From Porticoccus sp041395745 (lineage in GTDB: Bacteria > Pseudomonadota > Gammaproteobacteria > Pseudomonadales > Porticoccaceae), in contig JAWKZV010000004.1 in NCBI GenBank assembly GCA_041395745.1, positions 226,584 to 290,583 of the forward strand: a stretch of 64,000 nt of DNA, read 5' to 3'. Shown here piece by piece: positions 1-7,960 of the stretch (position 1 is the stretch's first letter; every line of letters begins with the position of its first letter). Below the pieces are notes generated by a model that was not told where the DNA came from, did no database searches, and was given only the letters and a program-made list of their open reading frames with translations. Made by a program: the position numbers and the translations under genes.

Positions 1-166
1 CCTCAATTTCGCGCAGAGCCATGACGGTCGGCTTGTCATTTTCCCAGGGCAGGTGAGGCTGTTTGCCACCCACAGCCAGTTGGCGGGCGCGTTTGGAGCT
101 GACCATCACCAGCTCAAAGCGATTGTCCACATGATCGAGACAGTCTTCTACGGTAATACGGGCCAT
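1..166 (-). CDS. rpoZ: RNA polymerase omega subunit (3' part cut by window edge)
   Basis: The minus strand from 166 reads MARITVEDCLDHVDNRFELV, continuing with SSKRARQLAVGGKQP and PTVMALREIE. This is the conserved N-terminal half of the omega subunit, which promotes assembly of the RNA polymerase core. About 55 codons are present and the C-terminus lies outside the window. The gene sits downstream of gmk on the same strand, the usual gammaproteobacterial gmk-rpoZ order, with a hairpin between them. Confidence 0.95.
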   Translation of the reverse strand, partial: MARITVEDCLDHVDNRFELVMVSSKRARQLAVGGKQPHLPWENDKPTVMALREIE

Positions 167-218
167 ACTTAATTCCGTTGTGCAAATCGTTAGTGGTTGA
201 TTTTCAACCGGTAGAGAC

Positions 219-242
219 AAAATCCCGCGGCGTGCCGCGGGA
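219..242 (-). terminator. Hairpin terminator between gmk and rpoZ
   Basis: A perfect 9-bp stem (TCCCGCGGC / GCCGCGGGA, 223-242) with a 2-nt GT turn is followed, reading the minus strand, by four T (219-222). It lies just after the gmk stop, so it should end or attenuate gmk transcription before rpoZ. Confidence 0.7.
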
Positions 243-268
243 CCGACAAGTCTACAAAATTGCGCGTA

Positions 269-886
269 TCAGGACAACAAATCCCGCAGCAAATCGCCAT
301 TGCGCCGGGATTGCACCTCTCGTCGCAGCCGGTGGCAAATGATGATGGCCTGCAGTTCTGCCAGTGCGGTATCGAAACAATCGTTGATAACCAGGAAATC
401 CGCTTCAACGTAGTGGGACATTTCCTGCTGCGCCTCTGCCAGACGGTGGCGAATAACTTCCGGATCATCCTGGCCGCGTCCGGTGAGGCGTTGCTCCAGA
501 ATTGACAGCGAGGGGGGCAGGATAAAGATGCCAACACAGCCGGGGACCAGTTGCCGAATCTGTTCCGCGCCCTGCCAATCAATTTCAAGAATCACATCCA
601 GGCCACTGGCAAGTGTTTGCTCTACCCAGTGCTGGGAGGTGCCATAGTAATTGTTGAAAACCCGGGCATGTTCCAGAAAGGCGGATCGCTCCAGCATGGT
701 CCGGAAGGTCGCTTCGTCCACAAAATGGTAGTTAACGCCATCCTGCTCGCCGGGCCGCATTGGCCGGGTAGTGTGAGAGATGGAAACGGTCAGTCCAGCG
801 CACTGTTGCAGCAGGGCATTTACCAGGCTGGTTTTGCCAGCGCCGGATGGAGCCGAAACTGTGTAGAGAGTTCCTCGGGTAGGCAT
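269..886 (-). CDS. gmk: Guanylate kinase
   Basis: Phosphorylates GMP to GDP with ATP in the cytoplasm (purine salvage and ppGpp precursor supply). The 205-residue product starts MPTRGTLYTVSAPSGAGKTS with the P-loop SAPSGAGKTS. It continues with the GMP-binding segment ISHTTRPMRPGEQDGVNYHF, DVILEIDWQGAEQIR, and IFILPPSLSILEQRL. An upstream in-frame extension to 1087 exists, but the ATG at 886 gives the family length (E. coli about 207 residues) and places the P-loop at the expected position. No strong ribosome site precedes it. rpoZ follows downstream. Confidence 0.96.
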   Translation of the reverse strand: MPTRGTLYTVSAPSGAGKTSLVNALLQQCAGLTVSISHTTRPMRPGEQDGVNYHFVDEATFRTMLERSAFLEHARVFNNYYGTSQHWVEQTLASGLDVILEIDWQGAEQIRQLVPGCVGIFILPPSLSILEQRLTGRGQDDPEVIRHRLAEAQQEMSHYVEADFLVINDCFDTALAELQAIIICHRLRREVQSRRNGDLLRDLLS

Positions 887-1208
887 GAAGGGCTGCTTAT
901 TCGTTTGATTCGATGGTTTGTCGTTGGCTCGCTCAGGGTGTCTACAATAGCTCAACTGTTGAAGTGCTGCATCTAGCAAGGGTTGGTTTTTGCCTGTTAT
1001 GTCCGCGGCATTCTCATTCTGCACTTGAACATGTCGTCCTGAGATCAGTTTGCCCTCCCCTCCGGTTTGAATTTTCCTCCCTTCCAAAGCGTAAAAAACC
1101 GCGCTCGCGCTCTTCTCTAATACTGATCGCCGACATGCTAGTAATTTTTATTTGCATTTGCGAATGGTTATCATTTACGATTCGGCTCGAAGCTGACAGG
1201 AGTCCTCA
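887..1208 (+). promoter_or_regulatory. gmk/exbB intergenic region with Fur-like site
   Basis: This 322-base divergent spacer holds no credible gene. Bases about 1154-1178 (core TTTGCGAATGGTTATCATT, 1157-1175) resemble the AT-rich GATAAT-type inverted hexamers bound by the ferric uptake regulator. They lie about 35 bases before exbB, where repression of the iron-uptake operon would be expected. An AGGAG ribosome site sits just ahead of the exbB ATG at 1209. The match is partial, so Fur control is an inference supported mainly by the downstream genes. Confidence 0.5.
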
Positions 1209-1907
1209 ATGATGGATGACATAAGAGAACTGATTTCTATCGGTGGCCCGGTAGTGATGATTCTGGTGGGATTTTCTGTAATCGCCGTTGCTGTGGTGCT
1301 GTCGAAAACATGGCAGTTCAGGGTATTGCGGGGCATGGGGGATGCACTGGTTGAGTCGGCCATGCAGCATATTGAACACCACGATTTCGCACAGGCCCAA
1401 CTTTTGACGGGTTGTCGCCGAAATCCCCGTATCAAGCTGATTGTGCGCGGCTTGCAATTGCTGGAGCGGACAAAGCTGTCCTCGGCTGACATGCGGGAAG
1501 AGCTGACGCGGATAGCGCGTCAGCAGTTGAGCAGTCTCGGCAGTCACTTGCGCGTTCTGGAAGTTATCGCCGTTGTCGCGCCTTTGTTGGGGCTGCTGGG
1601 GACGGTGCTGGGGATGATTGCCGCATTTCAGGCAATGGAAACAGCGGGTGCGAAAGTCGACCCGTCAGTGTTGTCGGGAGGAATCTGGGAGGCGCTGCTG
1701 ACCACGGCTGTGGGTTTGGCTGTAGCGATCCCGGCAAGTCTGGCCAACAGCTGGTTCGAGAGGCGTGTGGAGACAGTGTCCGCGCAACTCGGCGATGACA
1801 TCAGTCGCATCCTCTGGGTCCACGTGAGTACAGCGGATACGGCGGACCGTGGCAAAGCAGAGTCCGGACGAAACCGCACCAAGGGTGCACTGGCGGAGCC
1901 CGCCTGA
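1209..1907 (+). CDS. exbB: MotA/TolQ/ExbB proton channel family protein
   Basis: Inner-membrane proton channel that energises TonB. The 232-residue protein has a first TM segment (about 12-32, GGPVVMILVGFSVIAVAVVL). A cytoplasmic loop follows, then two TM segments (about 118-140 and 160-182) with the family motif VVAPLLGLLGTVLGMIAAFQ and a second block ALLTTAVGLAVAIPAS. It is first in a tight plus-strand operon (2-base gap to exbD). The soluble C-terminal tail (SGRNRTKGALAEPA) is not conserved. TolQ is excluded by the ExbD-TonB-receptor context. Confidence 0.92.
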   Translation: MMDDIRELISIGGPVVMILVGFSVIAVAVVLSKTWQFRVLRGMGDALVESAMQHIEHHDFAQAQLLTGCRRNPRIKLIVRGLQLLERTKLSSADMREELTRIARQQLSSLGSHLRVLEVIAVVAPLLGLLGTVLGMIAAFQAMETAGAKVDPSVLSGGIWEALLTTAVGLAVAIPASLANSWFERRVETVSAQLGDDISRILWVHVSTADTADRGKAESGRNRTKGALAEPA

Positions 1908-1909
1908 CA

Positions 1910-2308
1910 ATGGACGTTTTTTGCCTCTACAACTCACGACGCAACAGGATCAGCCTGACACCACTGATTGATGTGGTGTTCATCCTGCTGATGTTCTTCA
2001 TGCTGACCTCGTCGTTCACCAGGGAAAAGCAGCTGGAGCTGTCGGCGCCGGTAGCTTCCCAGGAGCTGCAGGTTGTAACGGAAGTGGAGCGGTTAGTGGT
2101 GGGTGCCAGCGGGGGATTGGAATCTTTACGCAGTGCGGGACAGGAGCTTTCTGACGACCGCCTCCGTGAACTGTTAGCCGACGGGCGCCCGGTGGTGCTG
2201 CAGCCTCGCCGTGAGGCAACTGTGCAGAACATCGTTTCCGCGATGAGTCACTTGCGTGAGCTGGGCGTCAGTCGTTTGTCCCTGGCCAATCTCTATGAAA
2301 AAGGTTGA
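1910..2308 (+). CDS. exbD: Biopolymer transport protein ExbD (first copy)
   Basis: ExbD/TolR family, 132 residues, with a single N-terminal TM helix (about residues 17-38) containing RISLTPLIDVVFILLMFFML. The Asp in PLIDVVF is the conserved proton-carrying residue. A periplasmic domain ends MSHLRELGVSRLSLANLYEK. With ExbB it should form the proton-driven motor for TonB. It begins 2 bases after exbB and is followed 6 bases later by a second exbD. Confidence 0.92.
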   Translation: MDVFCLYNSRRNRISLTPLIDVVFILLMFFMLTSSFTREKQLELSAPVASQELQVVTEVERLVVGASGGLESLRSAGQELSDDRLRELLADGRPVVLQPRREATVQNIVSAMSHLRELGVSRLSLANLYEKG

Positions 2309-2314
2309 GGGCAG

Positions 2315-2719
2315 ATGATGGAACAGTGGCTTGTCATCCCGCGCCGTAAAACGGGAGACGACAACATTATTCCGATGATCAACATCGTCTTCCTGCTGCT
2401 GATTTTTTTCATGATCGCCGGCCAGATCAAAGAGCCATTGAATGGGGAGATCTTGCTGCCCCAAACGCCACTGGGTGAGCCGGTTGAAAAATTACCGATC
2501 ACGCTGGAGATGGATAGGCAGCTGCGCCTGAGTCTGAATGGCAAGGGAATAGCCATCGAGGCGCTGGAAGAGAGTGTCCACTCTCTATTGAGGGAGGGAC
2601 AGACCGTGGCATTGCTGGTGGATCGCCAGGTCGCTGCTGCGGATCTGGATCGGGTGCTGGCGGTGTTCCGCGAGATCGGTGTCGCCAATATCCGGCTTTA
2701 CAGCCAGTCAGACGAGTAA
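2315..2719 (+). CDS. exbD: Biopolymer transport protein ExbD (second copy)
   Basis: A second ExbD/TolR protein, 134 residues, clearly diverged from the first. Its TM helix (about 20-40) reads DNIIPMINIVFLLLIFFMIA. The usual Asp of the membrane helix (PLIDVVF in the first copy) is replaced by Asn (PMINIVF), although a DD pair lies just before the helix. The periplasmic part ends VFREIGVANIRLYSQ. Tandem ExbD pairs occur in some gammaproteobacterial systems. The Asn substitution suggests this copy is structural and not proton-conducting (inference). Confidence 0.88.
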   Translation: MMEQWLVIPRRKTGDDNIIPMINIVFLLLIFFMIAGQIKEPLNGEILLPQTPLGEPVEKLPITLEMDRQLRLSLNGKGIAIEALEESVHSLLREGQTVALLVDRQVAAADLDRVLAVFREIGVANIRLYSQSDE

Positions 2720-2725
2720 CCCCTG

Positions 2726-3571
2726 ATGCGCATGGTGAACTGGACAGCTCCGGTATTGCTCTCTGTTGCCCTGCACGTGGGAGCGGTTGCCCTGTATTTG
2801 CTGGAGGGCCAACAGCGGGAAGGTACTGCTCAGGGGTTGGGTGAAGGTGGCGTGGAGTTTGATTTGGGCCTGGCAGGTTCATACGAGGACAGCGCCTTGC
2901 AGGCGGTTGCAGATGAGCCGGAGCCCACAGATGAAAAGCCCACGGCAGGACAAGTTCCTGAGCTGCAGCGGGAGATGAAAGCCGAACCAGAACCTGAAGT
3001 CATTCAACCGGTTCCGCCGGAATCAAAAGTGGCAGTGGTGACGGCGTCGATTGAAGAAAAAACAGTGGTGCTGGCTAGCAGGCCGGACACAGTCGAACCC
3101 CCTGAAGCACATCATGAACCGGAAGATCTGCGTCCGGTTGATCCCGCAACAGACAGTAAGGAGATTGCAGGCCCGGCAATACCAAAACTGCGGGAAAACA
3201 GCATGGCAAAAAGCTCACGTCAGGCGAGCGGGAGCGCCAGCAGCCGCCGTTCAGGTGGCACGGCAGGGGACCCGAAAAGCTACTACAGCCTACTGATGGC
3301 GTGGTTGAACCAGCACAAACGCTATCCCCCCGAGCTGAAGAAAAAGAAAACCCAGGGGGTGGTGCAGGTGCGCTTCACCATTGACAGCGCTGGGCATCTG
3401 CTCAGTTCCAGAATTGAGAAAAGTTCCGGGCATCCGCGCCTGGACGAGGCAGCCCTAATGATGCTGGCGGATGCCTCGCCGATGCCGGAAATACCGGTGG
3501 CCATGGGGAGGGAAAAACTGACCCTGGTGATCCCGGTTGAATATTCGTTGATAACAAATTCATTCAGATAA
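2726..3571 (+). CDS. tonB: Energy transducer TonB
   Basis: Links the ExbBD motor to outer-membrane receptors. The protein has 281 residues: an N-terminal signal anchor (about 7-26, APVLLSVALHVGAVALYLLE), and a Pro/Glu-rich periplasmic spacer (about 70-175). The TonB C-terminal domain follows (about 190-275), with YPPELKKKKTQGVVQVRFTI and SSGHPRLDEAAL. It ends 10 bases before the receptor gene, so the pair is probably dedicated. A second tonB-like gene (16264-17139) lies near the pilus genes. Confidence 0.92.
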   Translation: MRMVNWTAPVLLSVALHVGAVALYLLEGQQREGTAQGLGEGGVEFDLGLAGSYEDSALQAVADEPEPTDEKPTAGQVPELQREMKAEPEPEVIQPVPPESKVAVVTASIEEKTVVLASRPDTVEPPEAHHEPEDLRPVDPATDSKEIAGPAIPKLRENSMAKSSRQASGSASSRRSGGTAGDPKSYYSLLMAWLNQHKRYPPELKKKKTQGVVQVRFTIDSAGHLLSSRIEKSSGHPRLDEAALMMLADASPMPEIPVAMGREKLTLVIPVEYSLITNSFR

Positions 3572-3581
3572 GGAGAAAGTC

Positions 3582-5882
3582 ATGTCCACGGAAAAGAAGC
3601 CCGCTTCCAGCCTTCGCCCTGTGCGGCAGGTGATCAACAAAACTGCTCTGGCTCTTGCCATTCCGGGATTGCTGGCAAGTCACAGTGTCCTGGCCGAGGA
3701 GGATGAAGCCATTGTGCTTGATACCCTGCAGATCGAGGAGCGTACGCTGGACACCAATCCCTACGCGGAAAAAGGCGCACCGTACAAGGCGCGGATTTCA
3801 GGTGACAAGCGTCATGTGAAGGAACTGGCGGATACCCCCCAGACGATCAGTGTCATGACCCAGACCCAGATTCAGGAGTCGGGCAAGAGCGACTTGAAGG
3901 AAATTCTTGCGGCTCAGCCCGGTATTACCCTGGGTACAGGGGAGAACGGTAACGCTTTTGGGGATCGCTACATTATCCGCGGTCATGAAGCCCGTAGTGA
4001 TGTATTTGTGGACGGCTTGCGCGATCCCGGTATGACAATCCGGGAGAGTTTTGCGGTGGAACAGGTTGAAGTGACTAAGGGGCCGAGTTCCACGTTTGCT
4101 GGTCGTGGTTCCACCGGCGGCGCTGTAAACAGTATCACCAAGCAGGCCAGCACCGAGTATGACTTCAGTAAAGTGCAGGCGGGATTTGGGAGCGATGACT
4201 ATCAGCGTTACAGCCTGGATGCCAACCAGCGACTTACGGATGACTGGGCGGTGCGGATCAACCTGTTACACGGCGATGAGGATGTCCCGGATCGTGATCC
4301 CGCCAGTCGCAAGCGCGATGGTCTGGCCTTGTCCACGGCATACCAGGCCACTGACAAGCTGGATCTGGTGGGCGATATCTATTATCTGCGCGGCGAGGAC
4401 AAACCGGATCTGGGCACCTACATCGACAGCAACGGGTCTGTGAATGAACACATCCCGGTATACCTGCAAAGCCAGGACTTCCTCAAATCCACGGTGCGGG
4501 CGTTCACCTTCCGGGCCGGTTATGACCTGAACGACAGCTGGCGCCTGGAAAATGCTTCCCGTTACGGCACCACCGACAACGGGTATGTGGTCACCGGAGC
4601 CCGGGGTACCACTCGTCATGTTACAGACCCGGATGCCCCCGGTGCGGAAACCATCAGCCTCAGCACCCACCAGGGTTGGCAGGAGGTGGAGTACTTCGTC
4701 AACCAGTCGAATTTGTACTGGGATACCGAGTTGTCGGGCATGCGCCATCAATTCATCTTCGGCATGGAATATTCAGAGCTGAACGTGATCAACGGCGTTT
4801 ATGACGTCACTAACGACGGAGCCACCAACTGCGTGGTTTCAGGGCGCGGCGGGGCCACTAACGGCTATTGCCTGATCGATGGCACGGGCAACTACATCAG
4901 TGATGCTTATTACCTGATGGGGCGAGATATTTCCAAGGGAGCGCTGGATTCGGACTACGATGTGGACACCGTTTCCTGGTCGATCATGGATACCATTGAT
5001 ATCAACGACAGCTGGACCCTGTTTCTGGGGCTGCGCTACGACTCTTTCGATTATGAAAATTTTGTTGTGGGCCGGAGTGGCAGCAAGGATTTCAAGTATG
5101 ACGATGATCTGTGGAACGGCCATGTAGGGGTGGTTTATCACATCAACGAAGATGCCAATATCTACCTGACCTACAGCACCTCCAGCAATATCAACGGCGG
5201 TGAATCCGATGTGGGAGGTAACTGTGGATACGGCGGCCTCTGTGGCTCCGATATCGACCAGGTTGCCAGCAGCGAGCCTGAGGATACCGAGAACATTGAG
5301 CTGGGGACCAAGTGGAACATCTTCGATGACAAGTTGTTGCTGACCGCGGCGGTATTCCAGATCACCAAGGACGATGTAATGGAGAATGTGGGTGATGACT
5401 ACGATTCCCTCGGCGGCCTCAATACGGGCAAGAACAGGGTCAAGGGGGTGGAATTCTCCGCTGTGGGCAACCTGACCGACCGTCTCAGTACCATGTTTGG
5501 CGCCACGTTTATGGATTCGGAGATCAAGGAATCCTTCGAGGAGACCAGCGAAGGCGAGATGCTGGCCAACTTTGCCGAGAAGAGTGCCTACCTGCAGTTG
5601 CGTTACCAGGCTACGCCGCAGTTTTCCTTTGGTGGTTCGGCCACCTATACCGGAGAAATGTTTGCTGGACAGCCGGATAGCGCCGCCGGGGATATCCGGG
5701 TGCCGAGCTATACCGTCTATGACCTGTTTGCCGGATATGAAGTCAATCGTCAGCTCAGTTTCCGTCTCAATGTCGGAAACGTGACGGACAAGGATTACTA
5801 CTTGGCAGCCTACCGCAGCGGTGCATTCACTTACATTGGTGATCGCCGCAACGTCCAACTTACCATGACCTATGAATTCTGA
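3582..5882 (+). CDS. TonB-dependent catecholate-type siderophore receptor (Fiu/PiuA-like)
   Basis: Outer-membrane barrel of 766 residues. There is a Sec signal peptide (about 1-38, ending SHSVLA) and a probable TonB box (AIVLDTLQI, about 43-51). The plug domain (about 80-190) has TPQTISVMTQTQI, RYIIRGHEARSDVFVDGLRD, VEVTKGPSSTFAGRGSTGGA. The beta-barrel ends with the typical terminal aromatic strand NVQLTMTYEF. Two Cys pairs (near residues 414/424 and 547/553) lie in predicted external loops and could form disulfides. The piuC gene four genes on is the usual partner of Fiu/PiuA receptors for catechol-type ferric siderophores. Exact substrate is unknown. Confidence 0.88.
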   Translation: MSTEKKPASSLRPVRQVINKTALALAIPGLLASHSVLAEEDEAIVLDTLQIEERTLDTNPYAEKGAPYKARISGDKRHVKELADTPQTISVMTQTQIQESGKSDLKEILAAQPGITLGTGENGNAFGDRYIIRGHEARSDVFVDGLRDPGMTIRESFAVEQVEVTKGPSSTFAGRGSTGGAVNSITKQASTEYDFSKVQAGFGSDDYQRYSLDANQRLTDDWAVRINLLHGDEDVPDRDPASRKRDGLALSTAYQATDKLDLVGDIYYLRGEDKPDLGTYIDSNGSVNEHIPVYLQSQDFLKSTVRAFTFRAGYDLNDSWRLENASRYGTTDNGYVVTGARGTTRHVTDPDAPGAETISLSTHQGWQEVEYFVNQSNLYWDTELSGMRHQFIFGMEYSELNVINGVYDVTNDGATNCVVSGRGGATNGYCLIDGTGNYISDAYYLMGRDISKGALDSDYDVDTVSWSIMDTIDINDSWTLFLGLRYDSFDYENFVVGRSGSKDFKYDDDLWNGHVGVVYHINEDANIYLTYSTSSNINGGESDVGGNCGYGGLCGSDIDQVASSEPEDTENIELGTKWNIFDDKLLLTAAVFQITKDDVMENVGDDYDSLGGLNTGKNRVKGVEFSAVGNLTDRLSTMFGATFMDSEIKESFEETSEGEMLANFAEKSAYLQLRYQATPQFSFGGSATYTGEMFAGQPDSAAGDIRVPSYTVYDLFAGYEVNRQLSFRLNVGNVTDKDYYLAAYRSGAFTYIGDRRNVQLTMTYEF

Positions 5883-5901
5883 TGGGTGGCAGTGAAAGAG
5901 C

Positions 5902-5932
5902 ACAGGGGCGAGCTGTGTCTGTTCGCCCCTGT
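5902..5932 (+). other. Intercistronic hairpin after the siderophore receptor
   Basis: A perfect 10-bp inverted repeat (ACAGGGGCGA 5902-5911 / TCGCCCCTGT 5923-5932) lies between the receptor stop and the next ATG. There is no T-run, so it is more likely to set mRNA stability or a relative expression step within the operon than to terminate it. That role is inferred. Confidence 0.55.
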
Positions 5933-5949
5933 CGCCGTTTGGTGAAATC

Positions 5950-7059
5950 ATGACAGCACAGAAATATGGTCAGCCATTGCAGCAGATACCCCATGACCTG
6001 ATTAATCTCGGGGACTACGAGCGACTGGCTACACAGTTTATTGACCATCCCACCTATGAACACATTGCGGGCGGAGCCGGTGATGACATCACTCTGAAAC
6101 GGAATGCCTTCGCGCTGGACCAGCTGTGTTTGCGCAGCCGGGTATTGAGAGACTTCAGCTCGGCTTCCACGGCCATCAGTTTGTTGGGAACTGACCTGGC
6201 GCATCCTTTATTGCTCGGACCCGTAGCCTACCAGCAGCTGGTCCACCCACAGGGTGAGCTGGGAACTGCGGCTGGAGCGGCTGCCATGGATGCGCTGCTG
6301 GTGGTCAGCACCCTTTCATCGGTTGTTATGGAACACATTGCCGTTGCCACCAACGGACCCAAGTGGTTCCAGCTTTACATGCAACCCCGGAGAGAGCAGA
6401 CATTGTCGTTGGTACGCCGGGCAGAACGGGCGGGCTACGGGGCGCTGATGGTGACCGTTGATGTGCCCATCAACGGTTTACGTAACCGCGCCAGACGGGC
6501 GGGATTTCAGATGCCCGAGAATGTGGTTGCCGCCAATCTTGTTGGACGGGAAAGCACGCCGCGCGTACTGGCAGACGGGCAGAGCGCGGTATTTGACGGT
6601 TTGATGGCCGATGCACCGGTATGGACTGATTTGGCGTGGCTGATCGGTGAGACCAAGCTGCCGGTAATGGTGAAAGGCGTTATGGATGCGGGGGATGCGC
6701 GACGCTCAATTTCTCTTGGAGCAGCCGGCATTGTCGTGTCAAACCATGGTGGACGTTCGCTCGATGGTTTGCCCGCCAGTATTGAGGTGTTGCCGGAGGT
6801 GCGCGCTGCGGTGGGAGACGAAGTGCCGGTATTACTGGACGGCGGTATCCGTCGTGGTGGCGATGTGTTCAAGGCCATTGCGCTGGGAGCCAATGCCGTG
6901 TTGATCGGACGTCCCCAGCTATATGCACTGGCGGTAGCTGGTGCATTGGGGGTGGCGCACATGTTGCGGCTGTTGCGGGAAGAGCTGGAAGTGACCATGG
7001 CATTGGCCGGATGTCCCACCATCGGGGAGATAGGGCCCCACTGCCTGTGGTCCGGTTGA
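5950..7059 (+). CDS. FMN-dependent alpha-hydroxy-acid oxidase/dehydrogenase
   Basis: Member of the lactate/glycolate oxidase family (369 residues, one TIM barrel using FMN), oxidising an L-2-hydroxy acid to the keto acid. Visible family motifs are WFQLYMQ (about 138), ALMVTVDVP (about 160), MVKGVM (about 239), the active-site block VSNHGGRSLDGLPAS (about 261), LLDGGIRRGGDVFKAIALGA (about 296) and VLIGRPQLYAL. It sits 68 bases after the siderophore receptor in the iron cassette, an unusual place. Its substrate might be a hydroxy-carboxylate released from a siderophore, but the sequence does not show this. Confidence 0.85.
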   Translation: MTAQKYGQPLQQIPHDLINLGDYERLATQFIDHPTYEHIAGGAGDDITLKRNAFALDQLCLRSRVLRDFSSASTAISLLGTDLAHPLLLGPVAYQQLVHPQGELGTAAGAAAMDALLVVSTLSSVVMEHIAVATNGPKWFQLYMQPRREQTLSLVRRAERAGYGALMVTVDVPINGLRNRARRAGFQMPENVVAANLVGRESTPRVLADGQSAVFDGLMADAPVWTDLAWLIGETKLPVMVKGVMDAGDARRSISLGAAGIVVSNHGGRSLDGLPASIEVLPEVRAAVGDEVPVLLDGGIRRGGDVFKAIALGANAVLIGRPQLYALAVAGALGVAHMLRLLREELEVTMALAGCPTIGEIGPHCLWSG

Positions 7060-7122
7060 GTGCGGTTTTTTTACAAAGTGATGCTTTAGCAAGTAAGAGT
7101 TATCAATAAAGGAGGACGTTAA

Positions 7123-7410
7123 ATGATCAGTAGAGGATTGATTGCCCTGGTGTTGGCTGGCGTTGCCCCTGTTGCGTTGGCAGCGGCAGATTGCCCCAAG
7201 GCGCCCAAGGAGCAGTGGATGCATGTGCTCGATATGCAGAAAAAAATCGTCAATGAATACGGTTTTGCCATCAAGCGCTTTCTCACAGATGGTCACTGCT
7301 ACGAAATCTATGGCTGGGGTCTTAATGAAAAGGGCGATGAGTTTGTTCAGGTCGAGGTGTATTTCAATCCGGTAACCGGCGATATCGTCAAAAAGAAAAT
7401 CAAGGACTGA
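7123..7410 (+). CDS. Small secreted PepSY-domain protein
   Basis: A 95-residue protein with a Sec signal peptide (about 1-22, VLAGVAPVALAAAD) and one PepSY-like domain (about 40-93, GFAIKRFLTDGHCYEIYGWG and FNPVTGDIVKKK). A GGAGG ribosome site precedes the ATG. PepSY proteins next to cytochrome b561 genes are often part of periplasmic electron-transfer or metal-reduction units. Here it precedes the cytochrome by 3 bases, so the two are probably co-translated. Exact role unknown. Confidence 0.75.
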   Translation: MISRGLIALVLAGVAPVALAAADCPKAPKEQWMHVLDMQKKIVNEYGFAIKRFLTDGHCYEIYGWGLNEKGDEFVQVEVYFNPVTGDIVKKKIKD

Positions 7411-7413
7411 GCG

Positions 7414-7956
7414 TTGCAAGCAAAGGCCATCTACATCTGGGATCTGCTTATCAGGATTTTTCACTGGTCGGCGGTCATCCTGATTTCACTTGATTACTGG
7501 TTCTTGGAGGGTGGAGACACTCTCCATACTTGGGCAGGTTATTCTCTGGGAGCAATAGTGGTGGTGAGAATCGGGTGGGGCTTTGCGGGAACAACCCATG
7601 CCCGTTTTGCGGATTTCTTTCCTACACCGGCCAGATTGCGAAGCCATCTGGCTCGCCGTTCTTTGGCTCCGGGAGAAGGCCACAATCCTCTCGGTGCCCT
7701 GATGATTCTGGCCATGCTGGGTTTGATGGCGCTGATAGTGATCAGTGGCTGGATGCAGACGCTGGACCGCTTCTGGGGTGAGCCATGGGTGGAACAGTTA
7801 CACGAATACAGTGCGGAACTGCTGTTATTCATGGCGGTCGTTCACGTACTGGCCGTACTGACGGTTCAGCGAATTTCAGGTGTTCCCCTGGTCAAACCGA
7901 TGTTAACTGGTTGGCGCAGGTTGCCCGCCGGTAACGTGGACTCAGAAGAAAGGTGA
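7414..7956 (+). CDS. Cytochrome b561 family di-haem membrane protein
   Basis: A 180-residue inner-membrane protein with four predicted TM helices: about 8-28, 38-56, 90-112 and 132-152. The haem-ligand His candidates are in RIFHWSAV, HTWAGYS, LHEYSAEL and VVHVLAVL. The start is a TTG 3 bases after the PepSY stop, chosen because the protein then begins IYIWDLLIRIFHW like its family and AGGA is well placed upstream. With PepSY and PiuC it may supply electrons for ferric-siderophore reduction. That is an inference from context. Confidence 0.85.
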   Translation: MQAKAIYIWDLLIRIFHWSAVILISLDYWFLEGGDTLHTWAGYSLGAIVVVRIGWGFAGTTHARFADFFPTPARLRSHLARRSLAPGEGHNPLGALMILAMLGLMALIVISGWMQTLDRFWGEPWVEQLHEYSAELLLFMAVVHVLAVLTVQRISGVPLVKPMLTGWRRLPAGNVDSEER

Positions 7957-7960
7957 AGCG

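Noticed and set aside
913..1212. 99-codon plus-strand frame between gmk and exbB
   Set aside because: No family features, overlaps the gmk promoter side and the Fur-like site, and ends in the exbB start.
4839..5951. 370-codon antisense frame opposite the siderophore receptor
   Set aside because: The receptor frame is complete with signal peptide and terminal strand; the antisense frame is low-complexity.
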